The notes: generated from the sequence alone by a model not told the origin. Counted from the stretch's first letter, positions 43,973 to 52,680 are shown. The stretch: 64,000 nucleotides of DNA from Streptomyces regalis (GCF_001509475.1 NZ_LLZG01000354.1:12527-76526); one strand, 5' to 3'. Translations and numbers: made by a program.

Positions 43973-45207
43973 CGGGCACCGCCGCCCGGCCACAGCCCGT
44001 CGTCCGTCAGGCCCAGCAGGTCGATGGCGTTGCGTCGTACGATCCGCTCGACCACGTCCGCGTCCAGGTGCCCCATCTGTGCCTCGCCGACCTCGCGGGA
44101 CTTCGGCCAGGTGGAGTCGGAGTGGGGGTAGTCGGTCTCGTACAGGACGTTTCCGACGCCGATCGCGTCCAGGTTCCGCAGCCCGAAGGCGTCGTCGAAG
44201 AAGCAGCCGTAGACGTGGTCGGCGAAGAGTTCGGACGGCGGACGGTGCACCTTGTCGGCGACCCCGCCCCAGCCCCGGTTCTCCTGCCACACGACGTCGG
44301 CGCGCTCCAGGATGTACGGGATCCAGCCGATCTGGCCCTCGGCGTACATGACCTTGAGGTGGGGGAAGCGCTCGAACTTGCCGCTCATCAGCCAGTCGAC
44401 CATCGAGAAGCAGCAGTTGGCGAAGGTGATGGTGGAGCCGACGGCGGGCGGGGCGTCGGCGGAGGTGGAGGGCATACGGCTCGACGAACCGATGTGCATG
44501 GCCACCACCGTGCCGGTCTCGTCGCAGGCGGCGAGGAAGGGGTCCCAGTCGTCGGTGTGGACGGAGGGGAGTCCGAGGTGCGGGGGTATCTCGGAGAAGG
44601 CGACGGCGCGGACGCCGCGGGCGGCATTGCGGCGGACCTCGGCGGCGGCGAGTTCGGCGTCCCAGAGGGGGATGAGGGTGAGCGGTATGAGCCGTCCCTG
44701 GGCCGCCGGTCCGCACCACTCCTCCACCATCCAGTCGTTGTAGGCCTGGACGCACAGCAGGCCCAGCTCGTGGTCCGCGGCTTCGGTGAAGGTCTGGCCG
44801 CAGAAGCGGGGGAAGGTCGGGAAGCAGAGGGCGGACTGGACGTGGTTGACGTCCATGTCGGCGAGGCGGGCGGGGACGTCGTAGGAACCCGGGCGCATCT
44901 GTTCGTAGGTGATGACCTCGAGTTTGATCTCGTCCCTGCTGTAGCCGACGGCCGTGTCGAGGCGGGTGATCGGCCGGTGCAGGTCCTCGTAGACCCACCA
45001 GTCGCCGGTGGGACCGTCGTCGCCGGGCCGGCCCATGACGGGCTTGAACCGGCCGCCGAGGAAGGTCATTTCCTTCAGAGGCGCGCGGACGATGCGCGGA
45101 CCGGTGTCGAGGTACTTCTTCGGAAGCCGGTCCTGCCAGACGGTGGGCGGCTCCACCGTGTGGTCGTCGACGGAGATGATCAGCGGAAACGTCGTCTCGG
45201 TGTCCAT
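43969..45207 (-). CDS. Amidohydrolase family protein (ACMSD-like TIM barrel)
   Basis: 412 residues of the amidohydrolase-2 type, whose members do metal-dependent hydrolysis or decarboxylation. Motifs are SVDDHTVEPP at the start, a central VAMHIGSSSR, and YETDYPHSDSTWP carrying the Asp and His ligands. Homologues occur with LLM oxidoreductases in actinobacterial catabolic clusters. ATG 45207 is chosen because TACCGT lies 7 bases upstream and gives a leaderless start; GTG 45216 is an alternative. It forms an operon with the LLM gene 43028 and is divergent from afsR. Confidence 0.9.
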   Translation of the reverse strand: MDTETTFPLIISVDDHTVEPPTVWQDRLPKKYLDTGPRIVRAPLKEMTFLGGRFKPVMGRPGDDGPTGDWWVYEDLHRPITRLDTAVGYSRDEIKLEVITYEQMRPGSYDVPARLADMDVNHVQSALCFPTFPRFCGQTFTEAADHELGLLCVQAYNDWMVEEWCGPAAQGRLIPLTLIPLWDAELAAAEVRRNAARGVRAVAFSEIPPHLGLPSVHTDDWDPFLAACDETGTVVAMHIGSSSRMPSTSADAPPAVGSTITFANCCFSMVDWLMSGKFERFPHLKVMYAEGQIGWIPYILERADVVWQENRGWGGVADKVHRPPSELFADHVYGCFFDDAFGLRNLDAIGVGNVLYETDYPHSDSTWPKSREVGEAQMGHLDADVVERIVRRNAIDLLGLTDDGLWPGGGAR

Positions 45208-45214
45208 GTCCGTC

Positions 45215-45243
45215 ACGGTAGCGCCGATCTGACGGTCCGTCAG
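45215..45243 (-). promoter_or_regulatory. Amidohydrolase promoter with operator copy 4 over the -35
   Basis: The palindrome CTGACGGTCCGTCAG occupies 45229-45243. On the minus strand its left arm CTGACG is the -35, followed by a 17-bp spacer and -10 TACCGT (45215-45220), 7 bases from ATG 45207. Confidence 0.75.
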
Positions 45244-45394
45244 CTATCCGGGAGCGGGCACCACCGTGCGGAGACCACGTGAGGGCCTTGTGATATCCCG
45301 CGCGCCTGCCTGTGATCACCCTCTCCACAGCTGACGCATCTGCCATGAACAAGGCAAACTGGCGGGGATGTAAACGGGTCCTAGGGGGACTGCG

Positions 45395-48358
45395 ATGGAC
45401 GGGGTACCGCGAGTGCCGGAGCAGAGGCGTCCCGGCTCCTCGACAGATACGGCGGAGCCGGCGGAGCCGCTGCGCTTCGGCGTGCTCGGCCCGGTGCGCG
45501 CCTGGCGCGGCGAGGAGCAGCTCCCCACCGGTTCCCCCCAGCAACGCGCCCTGCTCGCGGCCCTGCTGCTGCGCGAGGGCCGCACCGCGACCGCGGCGGA
45601 GCTGATCGACGCCCTGTGGGGCGAGGAGCCGCCCTCGCAGGCGCTGGCCGCGGTACGGACGTATGCCTCCCGGCTGCGCAAGGTGCTGGACCCCGGGGTC
45701 CTGGCGAGCGAGTCGGGCGGCTACGCGGTGCGGGGCCTGGCCGAGGGCGCGCTGGACCTGGCGGTGGCGCAGGAGCTGGCCGCGGAGGGGGAGAAGGCCA
45801 GGAACGCCGGGGATCTGGGCCAGGCGCGCAAGGCGCTGGGGCGGGCGCTGGCGCTGTGGGACGGGGAGGTGCTGGCGGGGGTACCGGGGCCGTACGCGGA
45901 GGCTCAGCGGGTGCGGTTGGAGGAGTGGCGGCTGCAGCTCCTGGAGTCCCGCCTCGACATGGACCTGGAGCAGGGCTGCCACGCGGAGGCGGTGTCGGAG
46001 CTGACGGCCCTGACGGCGGCGCACCCTCTGCGGGAGCGGCTGCGGGAGCTGCTGATGCTCGCGCTGTACCGCAGCGGCCGTCAGGCGGAGGCGCTGGCGG
46101 TGTACGCGGACACGCGGCGCCTGCTGGCGGACGAGCTGGGCGTGGACCCGCGCCCGGGGCTGAAGGAGCTCCAGCAGCGGATCCTGCAGGCGGACCCGGC
46201 GCTGGCGGAACCGTCGGCGCCGGTGACCGAGCCGCCGGCAGCCCCGGTGCGCCCGGCCCAGCTCCCGGCGACCGTGCCCGACTTCACGGGCCGTTCCGCT
46301 TTCGTCTCGGAGTTGAGCGAGGTGCTCGCCTCGGCCGAGGGCCGGGTGATGGCGGTGTCGGCGCTGGCGGGCATCGGCGGGGTGGGGAAGACGACGCTGG
46401 CGGTGCACGTGGCGCACCAGGCGCGGACCGCCTTCCCTGACGGGCAGCTGTACGTCGACCTGCAGGGCGCGGGCCCGCGGGCGTCGGAGCCGGAGACGGT
46501 GCTGGGGTCCTTCCTGCGCGCCCTGGGCACGGCGGACTCGGCGATCCCGGACTCGCTGGAGGAGCGGGCGGCGCTGTACCGCTCGGTCCTGGACGGCCGC
46601 CGGGTCCTGGTCCTGCTGGACAACGCGAAGGACGCCGCCCAGGTCCGCCCGCTGCTGCCGGGCACGGAGGGCTGCGCGGCCCTGGTGACCTCCCGGGTAC
46701 GGATGGTGGACCTGGCAGGTGCCCATCTGGTCGACCTGGACGTGATGTCCCCGGACGAGGCGCTGCAGCTCTTCACGAAGATCGTGGGCGAGGAGCGGGT
46801 GGCGTCCGAGCGGGAGGCCGCGCTGGACGTGGTCGCGGCGTGCGGCTTCCTGCCGCTGGCGATCCGCATCGCGGCGTCGCGGCTGGCGGCGCGCAGGACG
46901 TGGACGGTCTCCGTCCTGGCCGCCAAGCTCGCGGACGAGCGGCGCCGGCTCGACGAGCTGCAGGCCGGGGACCTCGCCGTGAAGGCGACCTTCGAACTGG
47001 GCTACGGCGCCCTGGAGCCCGCCCAGGCACGGGCGTTCCGGCTGCTGGGGCTGGCGGACGGGCCGGACATCTCCCTGGCGGCGGCCGCGGCGGTGCTGGA
47101 TCTGCCGATGGAGGAGACGGAGGACCTGCTGGAGGCCCTCGTCGACACGTCCTTGCTGGAGTCGGCGGCTCCCGGGCGGTACCGGTACCACGATCTGGTG
47201 CGGCTCTACGCGCGTGCGTGTGCGGAGCGGGACGAGTGGCCGCCGAGTGAGCGGGATGCGGCGATCTCGCGGTTGCTGGACTTCTATCTGGCCACGGCGG
47301 CGGGGGTCTATGCGATCGAGCGGCCGGGGGACCGGCTGGTGGATCACCTGGAGCACGGAGAGTTCCCGGGCCTGCGCTTCAGCACGCGCCACAAGGCTCA
47401 GGACTGGCTGTACTCCGAGGCGAACTGCCTGCTGGCCTGCGCGAGTCAGTCCGTGCGAAGCGGCGACCTGCGCAGGGCCGTCGACCTTCTCTGGGCGGCG
47501 AAGGACCTGGCCGAGTCCGGCGCCAACTCCCGTGACTACGAGGCGGCGGCAACCGCCGCTCGCGATGCCGCTCAGGCAGCGGGCGACGTCCAGGCGGAAG
47601 GGCGGGCTCGGACGACGTTGACGGACGCCCACCTGGCGGCAGGGCGATTCGCCCAGGCCGACGAGGAAGTGAGCCAGGCCGCGACTCTGGCACGACGGAT
47701 CAGCGACCCGGCCCTCAACAGCTGGGTGCCGAATCATCGCGGCGTGATCGCGGTCTACCGAAGCCGGCATGCCGAAGGGGCCGCCTTTCTGCAGGAGGCC
47801 ATCACCAACTTCCGGTCGGACGGCAACCTGGCCGGTGAGGCCAGCGCGCTGTGCAACCTCTCCCGTTCCCACCTCGCCATGGGGCAGACGAAGAGCGCGA
47901 TCGAGCTCGCGCGACAGGGCGTCGACATCTACGACCGCCTGGGCCATACCCTGCGGGGTGCCAACGGCCGCTACGCCCTGGGCCTTGCCCTTGCCCAGGC
48001 CGGGGAACTCACCCATGCCGTCGAGCAGTTGAACGAGGCGCTCGAGGTTTTCCGGGACAGCCGCCAGCGTCTGTGGGAGGGCATGACGATCTTCCGGATC
48101 GCCGAGATACTGCTCACCGAGCGAAAGCCGGCCCAGGCTGCCGCTCTCGCCGAACAGTCGCTCGCCGTACTCCGTGGCATCGGCGGGGACTGGCGGCGAG
48201 GGAACGTACTCACCGTCCTGGGGCGTGCCCTGTACGGCATCGGGCAGCTCGACCGCGCGCAGGCCTGTTGGCGTGAAGCCCTGTCCATCTACGACGACCT
48301 GGGCTCCCCGGAGGCCACGGAAGTGCGGGGCCTGCTCACCCCCGTGGCCGCCGCGTAG
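45395..48358 (+). CDS. afsR: AfsR: SARP-family global regulator with NB-ARC and TPR domains
   Basis: 987-residue pleiotropic activator of antibiotic production. The SARP winged helix (LRFGVLGPVRAWRG onward) and bacterial transcriptional activation domain occupy about residues 27-275. The ATPase P-loop GIGGVGKTT is near residue 326 and LVLLDNAKDA follows. TPR-like repeats fill about residues 690-980. In S. coelicolor AfsR (993 residues) is phosphorylated by AfsK and activates afsS. The start MDGVPRVPEQR matches the known N-terminus; GGGGGA precedes ATG 45395. The downstream repeat-peptide gene and the afsK gene in the same window support the assignment. Confidence 0.93.
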   Translation: MDGVPRVPEQRRPGSSTDTAEPAEPLRFGVLGPVRAWRGEEQLPTGSPQQRALLAALLLREGRTATAAELIDALWGEEPPSQALAAVRTYASRLRKVLDPGVLASESGGYAVRGLAEGALDLAVAQELAAEGEKARNAGDLGQARKALGRALALWDGEVLAGVPGPYAEAQRVRLEEWRLQLLESRLDMDLEQGCHAEAVSELTALTAAHPLRERLRELLMLALYRSGRQAEALAVYADTRRLLADELGVDPRPGLKELQQRILQADPALAEPSAPVTEPPAAPVRPAQLPATVPDFTGRSAFVSELSEVLASAEGRVMAVSALAGIGGVGKTTLAVHVAHQARTAFPDGQLYVDLQGAGPRASEPETVLGSFLRALGTADSAIPDSLEERAALYRSVLDGRRVLVLLDNAKDAAQVRPLLPGTEGCAALVTSRVRMVDLAGAHLVDLDVMSPDEALQLFTKIVGEERVASEREAALDVVAACGFLPLAIRIAASRLAARRTWTVSVLAAKLADERRRLDELQAGDLAVKATFELGYGALEPAQARAFRLLGLADGPDISLAAAAAVLDLPMEETEDLLEALVDTSLLESAAPGRYRYHDLVRLYARACAERDEWPPSERDAAISRLLDFYLATAAGVYAIERPGDRLVDHLEHGEFPGLRFSTRHKAQDWLYSEANCLLACASQSVRSGDLRRAVDLLWAAKDLAESGANSRDYEAAATAARDAAQAAGDVQAEGRARTTLTDAHLAAGRFAQADEEVSQAATLARRISDPALNSWVPNHRGVIAVYRSRHAEGAAFLQEAITNFRSDGNLAGEASALCNLSRSHLAMGQTKSAIELARQGVDIYDRLGHTLRGANGRYALGLALAQAGELTHAVEQLNEALEVFRDSRQRLWEGMTIFRIAEILLTERKPAQAAALAEQSLAVLRGIGGDWRRGNVLTVLGRALYGIGQLDRAQACWREALSIYDDLGSPEATEVRGLLTPVAAA

Positions 48359-48373
48359 CCGGCCACGGCCTGC

Positions 48374-48391
48374 GTTCATCGTTCGTTTATC
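48374..48391 (+). promoter_or_regulatory. Direct repeat upstream of afsS, likely AfsR/PhoP binding site
   Basis: GTTCATC at 48374 and GTTTATC at 48385, 11 bp apart, in the afsS upstream region. SARP proteins bind heptamer direct repeats with 11-bp period, and PHO boxes are GTTCACC-like 11-bp repeats. AfsR and PhoP are known to compete at the S. coelicolor afsS promoter. The exact -10 was not settled. Confidence 0.65.
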
Positions 48392-48484
48392 GCCTCCCGG
48401 CACTCTGAATTCCGTCGATCCGTCGCGTCGGGGGGCAGACGGTTCGTCATGGAGGCCCACCGTTAAGGTGAACGGCCCTGACCA

Positions 48485-48522
48485 GCCCGTCCGGCGACCC
48501 TCGGGGGAGTCGCCGGACGGGC
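48485..48522 (+). promoter_or_regulatory. Hairpin in the afsS leader
   Basis: Perfect 13-bp stem (GCCCGTCCGGCGA with TCGCCGGACGGGC) and 12-nt loop, ending about 30 nt before ATG 48553 and 16 nt before the ribosome site AGGAG. It could be an attenuator, a read-through block from afsR or an mRNA stabiliser. Confidence 0.65.
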
Positions 48523-48552
48523 CTCGTCACTCAGCCACAGGAGTTGAACAGC

Positions 48553-48723
48553 ATGGCCGAAGAGAAGAAGACCGACGGCACCGTCAAGCCGCTCGGGGAC
48601 ACCCACATCACCGACGCCGACGCGGGCACCGTCAAGCCGCTCGGGGACACCCACATCACCGACGCCGACGCGGGCACCGTCAAGCCGCTCGGGGACACCC
48701 ACATCACGGGCGAAGAGGTCTGA
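48553..48723 (+). CDS. afsS: AfsS: small repeat protein (sigma-like protein)
   Basis: 56 residues built from three copies of a 16-residue unit GTVKPLGDTHITDADA, the last one truncated to GTVKPLGDTHIT, then GEEV. AGGAG stands ten bases before ATG. AfsS (AfsR2) in other Streptomyces is a 60-odd residue protein with T-x-PLDNH-type repeats, lies just downstream of afsR and relays AfsR to the antibiotic pathway regulators by an unknown mechanism. The position after afsR, the repeat type and the upstream AfsR-type box support the name. The repeat units are identical at DNA level over 48 bp. Confidence 0.88.
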   Translation: MAEEKKTDGTVKPLGDTHITDADAGTVKPLGDTHITDADAGTVKPLGDTHITGEEV

Positions 48724-48744
48724 CAGACCAGCACCCCACGGGGA

Positions 48745-48783
48745 TCGACCGCGGCGGCTCGGAGGGGGAGCCGCCGCGGTCGA
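48745..48783 (+). terminator. Terminator hairpin after afsS
   Basis: Perfect 15-bp stem TCGACCGCGGCGGCT / AGCCGCCGCGGTCGA with 9-nt loop, 21 nt after the stop. Confidence 0.9.
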
Positions 48784-48911
48784 CGTGCGTCGTGCCGAGG
48801 TGCGTCCTGCGGTGAGCTGCACGCGATGCCGCGTCCCGTCCCCACACCTTCCGCGCCCTGTTCCCCCTCCCGACACCCACCCGTCGCACCCGCCCGCCAC
48901 GCTCGGGTGCC

Positions 48912-50342
48912 ATGGCATCCGAGCAGAGTTCCGGGCAGAAGGCGGTGGCGGGGCCCGGGCGGCCGTCGGTGACAGTCAGGTTCGTCCAGTTCGTTCCGCT
49001 CGGCGCGGTGGTCGTCATGCTGCTCGACTGCGCCACCGACTTCTTCCCCGACGACCCCGTCGAGTCGGTCGTCGGGATCGTGACGCCCGCCCGACTCGCC
49101 CTGATCCTCGGACTGTTGGCCCTCATCGCCCCCGTGCCGGGACGGGCGCGGGCGCTGCTGCGGGACTTCCGGACGCGGCTGGATCTGCCCATCGGGCTGC
49201 TGGTCGCGGCCGGGGCCGTGGCGACGTACGGCGGCGGGCATGCCACGGCGCCGTTGCGCGGGCTGCTGACCGTCATCGGCTGCTACTACCTGGTCGTCGG
49301 GTTGCGCCGCACGCAGCCCGAATCATGGCGGGCCATCGGCATCATCGCACTGGCCGGAGTCACCGCGGCCGCCACGAGTGCCTTCTCCCAGGTGACCAAC
49401 GAGACCCCGACCGGCTTCTGCCGGACCGGGCTGCTCACCGACGTCGCCTGCGACGCGGCCGGTGACGGCGTCCTCATCCGCGCCACCGGCACCTTCGCCA
49501 ACCCCAACCTGCTGGCCGCCTTCCTCGTCCTGCTGCTGCCGTTCGCGCTGCTCGCCGCCGTGTGTGTGGACGAGCGGACGGCCCGTACGGCGATCGTCGT
49601 GCTCGTGGTCGTCGGATACGGGGCCCTGCTGACCACCTTCTCGCGTGCCGGGTACGTCGCCGGTGCCGCCGGGCTGCTCCTGCTCGGCGGTGCCTACTGG
49701 CTCGCGCCCCGGCTCGCCGACCGGGCGCAGCGCCGGCTGTTCGCCGGGCTGGGTGCGCTGGCCCTGCTCGCCGCGGCCGGCGTCATCTGGGCCGTGTCCC
49801 GGGCGGGGAACTCGCTGGGGGTACGGGGCCAGGCCTGGGAGGCGGCGCTCTCGCTGTCCGCCGACAACCCCCTGGGCGTCGGGCTCGGCCGCTCCGGCGC
49901 CGTCATATCCGCCACCGCGCCCGGCGACCGCACCTTCGTCCACGCCCACAACCTCTGGCTCAACTGGCTGGTCGAGGCCGGCCCGCTCGGACTCCTCGCC
50001 ATGACCGCGGTGGCCGTGATCGCCTGGTTCTCCGCGGCCCGCGCCGCCCGTGCGAAGTCGGTCATCGGCACGGTCGGGCTCGCTGCGCTGAGCGGGTTCT
50101 TCCTGATGAGCATGCTGGACCATCCAGCAAACCTGGACCGGATCGATGTGCTGTTCTGGTGCGTGCTCGCGGTGGTCATGGCCGAGGCTCCGGCCACGTG
50201 GCGGCGCCGCCCGGGCGCCGCCCCCGCCCCTGTCCCGGCCCAGCTCAAGCGCCCGCGGCACGGGCCACAACGCGTCGGCGTAACCACAGCGCAGGTCCCC
50301 GCCGGCCCTTCATTCAGGCAACTCTCCGGACACCCTGCGTAA
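48912..50342 (+). CDS. O-antigen ligase/polymerase-like membrane protein
   Basis: 476 residues with about twelve transmembrane helices and the long periplasmic-type loop of Wzy/WaaL proteins, including GTFANPNLLAAFLVLL and an HAHNLWLNWLVEAGPLGL stretch typical of the O-antigen ligase domain. In actinobacteria such proteins probably polymerise or transfer surface glycans; nothing nearby shows which. It stands alone after the afsS terminator. A Pro/Arg-rich tail of about 60 residues follows the last helix. Confidence 0.85.
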   Translation: MASEQSSGQKAVAGPGRPSVTVRFVQFVPLGAVVVMLLDCATDFFPDDPVESVVGIVTPARLALILGLLALIAPVPGRARALLRDFRTRLDLPIGLLVAAGAVATYGGGHATAPLRGLLTVIGCYYLVVGLRRTQPESWRAIGIIALAGVTAAATSAFSQVTNETPTGFCRTGLLTDVACDAAGDGVLIRATGTFANPNLLAAFLVLLLPFALLAAVCVDERTARTAIVVLVVVGYGALLTTFSRAGYVAGAAGLLLLGGAYWLAPRLADRAQRRLFAGLGALALLAAAGVIWAVSRAGNSLGVRGQAWEAALSLSADNPLGVGLGRSGAVISATAPGDRTFVHAHNLWLNWLVEAGPLGLLAMTAVAVIAWFSAARAARAKSVIGTVGLAALSGFFLMSMLDHPANLDRIDVLFWCVLAVVMAEAPATWRRRPGAAPAPVPAQLKRPRHGPQRVGVTTAQVPAGPSFRQLSGHPA

Positions 50343-50398
50343 TCGGCCACCGCTGCCGTACCGTTGGCCCTGCACGGCCCACGGAAGGATCACGGACG

Positions 50399-50758
50399 AT
50401 GACCGCACAGCCCTTCGAGCCCGACGGGCCGCTTGTCCCCCGGCCGGAGCGGACACCCGCCGCCCTGCGGATCGCGCTGGCGCAGGTCGCCCCCCATCGG
50501 CTTGCCGAGATGGAGCGACAGAAGGACGAGGCCATCGCCGTGGCCGCGCGGACAGCCAGCCTCGGTCCGATCGTGCAGTTCCTGGAGGCATGGGCCGTCG
50601 TAGTGGAGGTCGCCAGGAACCCGGCCACAGCCGCCCGGCTCCGGGCCGCCGAGTACACGGCACAGATCGTCGACCGTGAGGACCCCGCCTGGCGGGCGGC
50701 CATGGACGAGATCCGTATCCTCCACACCGATGCCCGGGAGTCCCTGAACCGTGACTGA
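50399..50758 (+). CDS. DUF6247-type small protein, putative antitoxin
   Basis: 119 residues: Pro-rich start, PAALRIALAQVAPHRLAEM, then W..VVEVARNP and a Glu/Arg-rich C-terminal helix. It is the relative of the 8116 protein. ATG 50399 has GGAAGGA upstream. Its last codons overlap the next gene by 8 bp, so the two are coupled. The order (helical protein first, beta-rich small protein second) is that of a type II toxin-antitoxin operon. Activity is not shown. Confidence 0.75.
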   Translation: MTAQPFEPDGPLVPRPERTPAALRIALAQVAPHRLAEMERQKDEAIAVAARTASLGPIVQFLEAWAVVVEVARNPATAARLRAAEYTAQIVDREDPAWRAAMDEIRILHTDARESLNRD

Positions 50759-51020
50759 CTGGCGCTGGGAATACGACCCGGACGAAAGCCACGTCATTGG
50801 TGGTCCCACACCGGCACCGCCCGCATTCGTGGCGGAGGTCGAAAAGCGAGCCGACGAGATCGTCCGGGCAGCCGAAGTGCTCTACCTGACTGGATCGGCG
50901 TACCAAGGCGTGGGTGAAGGCGTTCAGACCGCTTACGTGCCCGGCGGCATGTTCCTCTACCTGACCGTCCCCCGGCACGAGAGCGTCTACATCCTCCAAG
51001 TCACCGCCTGGCCCAGCTGA
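50751..51020 (+). CDS. Small beta-rich protein, putative RelE/ParE-like toxin
   Basis: 89 residues from GTG 50751. A helix (AFVAEVEKRADEIVRAAEVLY) is followed by strands (GGMFLYLTVPRHESVYILQVTAW), the ParE/RelE order, without visible identity to known toxins. It overlaps the upstream DUF6247-type gene by 8 bp and ends four bases before the convergent ligase gene. Confidence 0.62.
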   Translation: MTDWRWEYDPDESHVIGGPTPAPPAFVAEVEKRADEIVRAAEVLYLTGSAYQGVGEGVQTAYVPGGMFLYLTVPRHESVYILQVTAWPS

Positions 51021-51024
51021 ATCT

Positions 51025-52578
51025 TCATCGCCGCCCCCGCAACTCCCCCTTCACCACCTTCCCGCTCGCGTTCCGCGGCAGCTCCCCCAAGAACTCCACC
51101 GCGCGCGGCACCTTGTAGTTCGCCATCTCCCGCCGCGCCCAGGCGATCAGGTCGTCCCCGGTCAGTACCGCACCCGGCCGCCGCACCACGTACGCCTTGC
51201 CGACCTCGCCCAACCGCGCATCCGGTACGCCGATCACCGCCACGTCCGCCACATCGGGATGCAGGCCGAGCAACTGCTCTATCTCCGCCGGGTACGCGTT
51301 GAAGCCGCCGACGATGAACATGTCCTTGATGCGGTCGGTGATGCGCAGGTTGCCCGCCTCGTCCAGGACGCCCACATCGCCGGTCCGGAGCCAACCGTCC
51401 TGAGTCAGTACCTCCGCCGTCGCCGCCTCGTCCTCGTAGTAGCCGCGCATGACGTTGAAACCCCGCACCAGGACCTCGCCGGGCTCGCCGGGCGGGGCCT
51501 CGACGCGGACCTCCGTGCCCGGTATCGCCCGCCCGGACGTCGACGCGATCACCGTCGGATCGTCGCCGCGGCGGCACATCGTCACGATGCCGCTGGCCTC
51601 CGAGAGGCCGTACGCCGTCAGGACCGTCTCCACGCCCAGTTCCCCGCGCAGACGTTCCACCAGCCGCAACGGCACCACCGCCGCGCCGGTCACCACCAGC
51701 CGCAGCGCGGAGAGGTCGTACGACGTCCTGGCCGGGTGGTCGAGGAGGGACTGGTGGAGGGTGGGCGGGCCCGGCAGTACCGACACCCGTTCCGCCGCGA
51801 TGTTCGCCAGGGCCGTGCCGACGTTGAACACCGGCTGGGGGATCATCGTCGCGCCCCGCATCAGGCAGGCGATCACCCCGGCCTTGTAGCCGAAGGTGTG
51901 GAAGAAGGGGTTGACGATGAGGTAGCGGTCGCCCTGCCGCAGGCCCGCCAGGTCGCTCCACACCTCGTAGGCGCGCAGCGTCTGCGCATGCGTGATCACC
52001 GCGCCCTTCGGGCGGCCCGTCGTACCGGACGTGAAGACGATGTCCGACGGCCAGGCCGGCTCCACCGCCTCCGCCCTCGCCCGGACCTCCGCCTCCCCCA
52101 CCCCGTCCCCGCTCGCCAGGAAGTCCTTCCAGGTACGGAATTCCGCCGGGGCGTCGTCCGACAGCACGACCACCTGCTGCAGCTCCGGCAGCCCCGGCCC
52201 CTCCGCGACGGCCCTGCGCAGCGACGCCACGTACGAGGTGCCCAGGAAGGTGCCGGTCACGAAGAGCAGTCGGGCCCCGCTGCGGCGCAGTACGTCCGCG
52301 GTCTCCGTGCCCTTGAACCGCGTGTTCACCGGCACCAGCACCGCCCCCGCCGACACCGCGCCGAGCGCCGCGACGATCCAGTCGAGCGTGTTCGGGGCCC
52401 AGATGGCGACCCGGTCGCCCGGCTCGATGCCGTTCGCCAGGCAGGCCGCCGTGGACCGTCCGACGCGGGCGCCGAGTTCGCCGTACGAGATCCGGTTCCG
52501 GCCCTCCACCACCGCCTCGGTGTCCGCGTACCGCTCGGCCGCCCGACGGACCAGCTCCGGGATGCTCTGCCATTCCAC
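51025..52578 (-). CDS. Acyl-CoA ligase (FadD3-like)
   Basis: 517-residue ANL-family ligase forming acyl-CoA from acid, ATP and CoA. The AMP motif is FTSGTTGRPKG (about residue 180), then YGLSEASG, GWLRTGDVG and RNASGKVVK with the catalytic Lys. The stretch NPFFHTFGYKAGVIACL and VLPGPPTLHQSLLDHPAR closely resemble mycobacterial FadD3, which activates the steroid CD-ring acid HIP. A related cyclic or branched acid is the likely substrate. Transcription starts in the double-operator region at 52610-52651, divergent from the thiolase operon. Confidence 0.92.
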   Translation of the reverse strand: MEWQSIPELVRRAAERYADTEAVVEGRNRISYGELGARVGRSTAACLANGIEPGDRVAIWAPNTLDWIVAALGAVSAGAVLVPVNTRFKGTETADVLRRSGARLLFVTGTFLGTSYVASLRRAVAEGPGLPELQQVVVLSDDAPAEFRTWKDFLASGDGVGEAEVRARAEAVEPAWPSDIVFTSGTTGRPKGAVITHAQTLRAYEVWSDLAGLRQGDRYLIVNPFFHTFGYKAGVIACLMRGATMIPQPVFNVGTALANIAAERVSVLPGPPTLHQSLLDHPARTSYDLSALRLVVTGAAVVPLRLVERLRGELGVETVLTAYGLSEASGIVTMCRRGDDPTVIASTSGRAIPGTEVRVEAPPGEPGEVLVRGFNVMRGYYEDEAATAEVLTQDGWLRTGDVGVLDEAGNLRITDRIKDMFIVGGFNAYPAEIEQLLGLHPDVADVAVIGVPDARLGEVGKAYVVRRPGAVLTGDDLIAWARREMANYKVPRAVEFLGELPRNASGKVVKGELRGRR

Positions 52579-52609
52579 GATCGGCCTCCCCGAACCCAGG
52601 ACGCATTAG

Positions 52610-52651
52610 CTGACTACCCGTCAGATTAGCTGTACCCTGACGCCCTGTCAG
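52610..52651. promoter_or_regulatory. Overlapping divergent promoters built on two operator copies
   Basis: Copy 5 is CTGACTACCCGTCAG (52610-52624) and copy 6 is CTGACGCCCTGTCAG (52637-52651). Plus strand: -35 CTGACT in copy 5, 17-bp spacer, -10 TACCCT (52633-52638). Minus strand: -35 CTGACA in copy 6, 17-bp spacer, -10 TAATCT (52623-52628). Each promoter therefore crosses the other operator, so one repressor bound at both would shut both directions. Confidence 0.8.
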
Positions 52652-52680
52652 CAGCCCGTCCGCAGCGCGGAGGTGTGCAC

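Noticed and set aside
43807..45282. Plus-strand open frame of 491 codons opposite the amidohydrolase.
   Set aside because: No recognisable motif; the minus-strand gene shows conserved metal ligands and a promoter.
43028..48460. A single minus-strand frame open for about 1810 codons.
   Set aside because: Only its last part (the LLM gene from 43972) is coding. The rest is antisense to afsR and the amidohydrolase, is Arg/Pro/Gln-rich without domains, and reflects stop-codon scarcity at high GC.
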